Below, piece by piece: positions 63,127-64,000 of a stretch of DNA of 64,000 nucleotides. The stretch covers positions 1 through 64,000 of the forward strand of contig JAAYPJ010000018.1 of the NCBI GenBank assembly GCA_012519835.1. Reading direction: 5' to 3'. Each line of letters starts with the position of its first letter. Positions within the stretch are counted from its first letter, which is position 1. The notes under the pieces were generated by a model that saw nothing but the letters and a program-made list of their open reading frames with translations, was not told the origin of the DNA and searched no databases. Both the position numbers and the translations under genes were made by a program. This stretch comes from Clostridiales bacterium. Its GTDB lineage: Bacteria > Bacillota > Clostridia > Peptostreptococcales > Natronincolaceae.

Positions 63127-64000
63127 CGGTAAAATCAATAACCGATATCATAGAAGACCTAGCCCCTTTAAACTATGCATGTAAATGGGACAACGTCGGG
63201 CTGCAGTTAGGATACGGGGAAGATATTGTAAACAGAATTTTGACAACATTAGAAATAACGGATGCTATTTTAAATGAAGCAATAGAAAAGGACGTTGATA
63301 TGATTGTCACCCATCATCCGTTGATTTTCTCCCCGCTAAAGAGTATCACAAAAGATGATATAAAAGGAAAAATTATTTATAAAGCAATTCAAAACAATAT
63401 AGCTGTTTATGCTGCGCATACGAACATGGATATTGCACCGGGCGGGCTGAATGATTATATTGCAGCACAACTGGACATGCAAAATACCGAAGTTCTGGAT
63501 ATAGCGGAAAGAATCCCATATTATAAACTTGTGGTTTTTGTGCCCTTGGGCCATGAAGAAAAAGTTGCGGAGGCTATCAGTGCTGCAGGTGCCGGACATA
63601 TAGGTAATTATAGCCATTGTACCTTTAGAACCGGCGGTGTAGGCACATTTAAACCGTTGGAAGGCACAAATCCTTTTATAGGTGTGCAAGGGCGATTAGA
63701 GCAGGTAGAAGAGGTTAGACTGGAAACCATAGTTCCTGAAGAAAAGCTTGCAAGAACAACACAAGCCATGATAAAATCACATCCATACGAGGAAGTAGCC
63801 TATGATATTTATCCACTGATGAACGAAGGACGGGCTATAGGTGTCGGCAGATTTGGAGAATTAGACGAACCGAAAATTTTAAAGGATTTAGCGGAAGAAA
63901 TTAAACGTCGGATGGATATACAGTATGTCAGAATAGCGGGAAGCCCGGAGACGATTATTGAAAAGGTGGCTGTTATCAACGGAAGCGGTGCGGATTTGAT
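63117..64000 (+). CDS. Nif3-like dinuclear metal center protein (YqfO type), partial
   Basis: Nif3/YqfO proteins are ring-forming, dinuclear metal-binding proteins of unclear function, sometimes called GTP cyclohydrolase 1 type 2. Visible are WDNVGLQLGYG, THHPLIFSPL (metal ligands) and HTNMDIAPGG. The inserted CutA-like domain (FVPLGHEEKVAEAISAAGAG) and HPYEEVAYDIYPL follow. ATG at 63117 after GAGGAGGTG; about 294 codons are in the window and the 3' end is cut off. Confidence 0.95.
   Translation, partial: MPVTVKSITDIIEDLAPLNYACKWDNVGLQLGYGEDIVNRILTTLEITDAILNEAIEKDVDMIVTHHPLIFSPLKSITKDDIKGKIIYKAIQNNIAVYAAHTNMDIAPGGLNDYIAAQLDMQNTEVLDIAERIPYYKLVVFVPLGHEEKVAEAISAAGAGHIGNYSHCTFRTGGVGTFKPLEGTNPFIGVQGRLEQVEEVRLETIVPEEKLARTTQAMIKSHPYEEVAYDIYPLMNEGRAIGVGRFGELDEPKILKDLAEEIKRRMDIQYVRIAGSPETIIEKVAVINGSGADL

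Overview
The window is a stretch of AT-rich chromosome from an anaerobic, endospore-forming member of the Clostridia (Bacillota). Support for this comes from the sporulation genes (gpr, spoIIP, yqfC, yqfD), the CIRCE/hrcA heat-shock operon, a glycine T-box riboswitch, strong Shine-Dalgarno sites with many TTG and GTG starts, mostly AGA/AGG arginine codons, pyruvate phosphate dikinase with its regulators, and formate dehydrogenase/molybdenum cofactor genes. Nearly all genes lie on the + strand. No tRNA, rRNA, CRISPR array, prophage or complete insertion sequence was found.

Layout. (1) 1-6460: molybdenum/tungsten cofactor genes mogA, fdhD, moeA, a second moeA fused to a LysR-type substrate-binding domain, moaA and moaC. 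A probable Moco/Tuco-type riboswitch precedes the first moeA. (2) 6572-12882: a twin P-loop protein, a secreted lipoprotein metallo-hydrolase, a TPR protein, a ComEC channel protein without its usual hydrolase domain, and holA. (3) 12956-28869: the conserved Bacillota block rpsT, gpr, spoIIP, a small membrane protein, lepA, hemW, hrcA-grpE-dnaK-dnaJ, prmA, rsmE, mtaB, hit, rpsU. (4) 29091-42785: nfeD-floA membrane-domain genes, yqfC-yqfD, phoH, pgpH, ybeY, dgkA-PAP2, DUF502, DUF3048, cdd, era, yqzL, recO, DUF4342. (5) 42832-48929: T-box-controlled glyS, then the ccpN / dikinase regulatory protein / ppdK module that switches pyruvate-PEP flux. (6) 49303-57522: an accessory region with uracil-DNA glycosylase, alanine dehydrogenase and a divergent cluster. 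The cluster holds three small proteins sharing a repeated amphipathic motif, a DUF421 membrane protein, a P-type ATPase with an N-terminal HMA2-like domain, and a small orphan. (7) 57725-64000: dgt, dnaG, rpoD, a small orphan, trmK and a partial nif3, the normal replication/transcription block.

The best candidate for an undescribed system is the divergent cluster at 51285-57487. It pairs an atypical P2-like ATPase, whose calcium-site residues are altered, with paralogous single-span membrane proteins that carry up to four copies of a (V/I)KxEVLxEL helix. The layout recalls organelle-type clusters such as ferrosomes, but the ATPase class differs. The other notable signal is a set of intergenic palindromes, described below: a GGGGACG-core family whose terminal arms differ between copies but stay complementary, a double hairpin with complementary loops, and a diverged family ending in AAGGATCTGT-like sequence.
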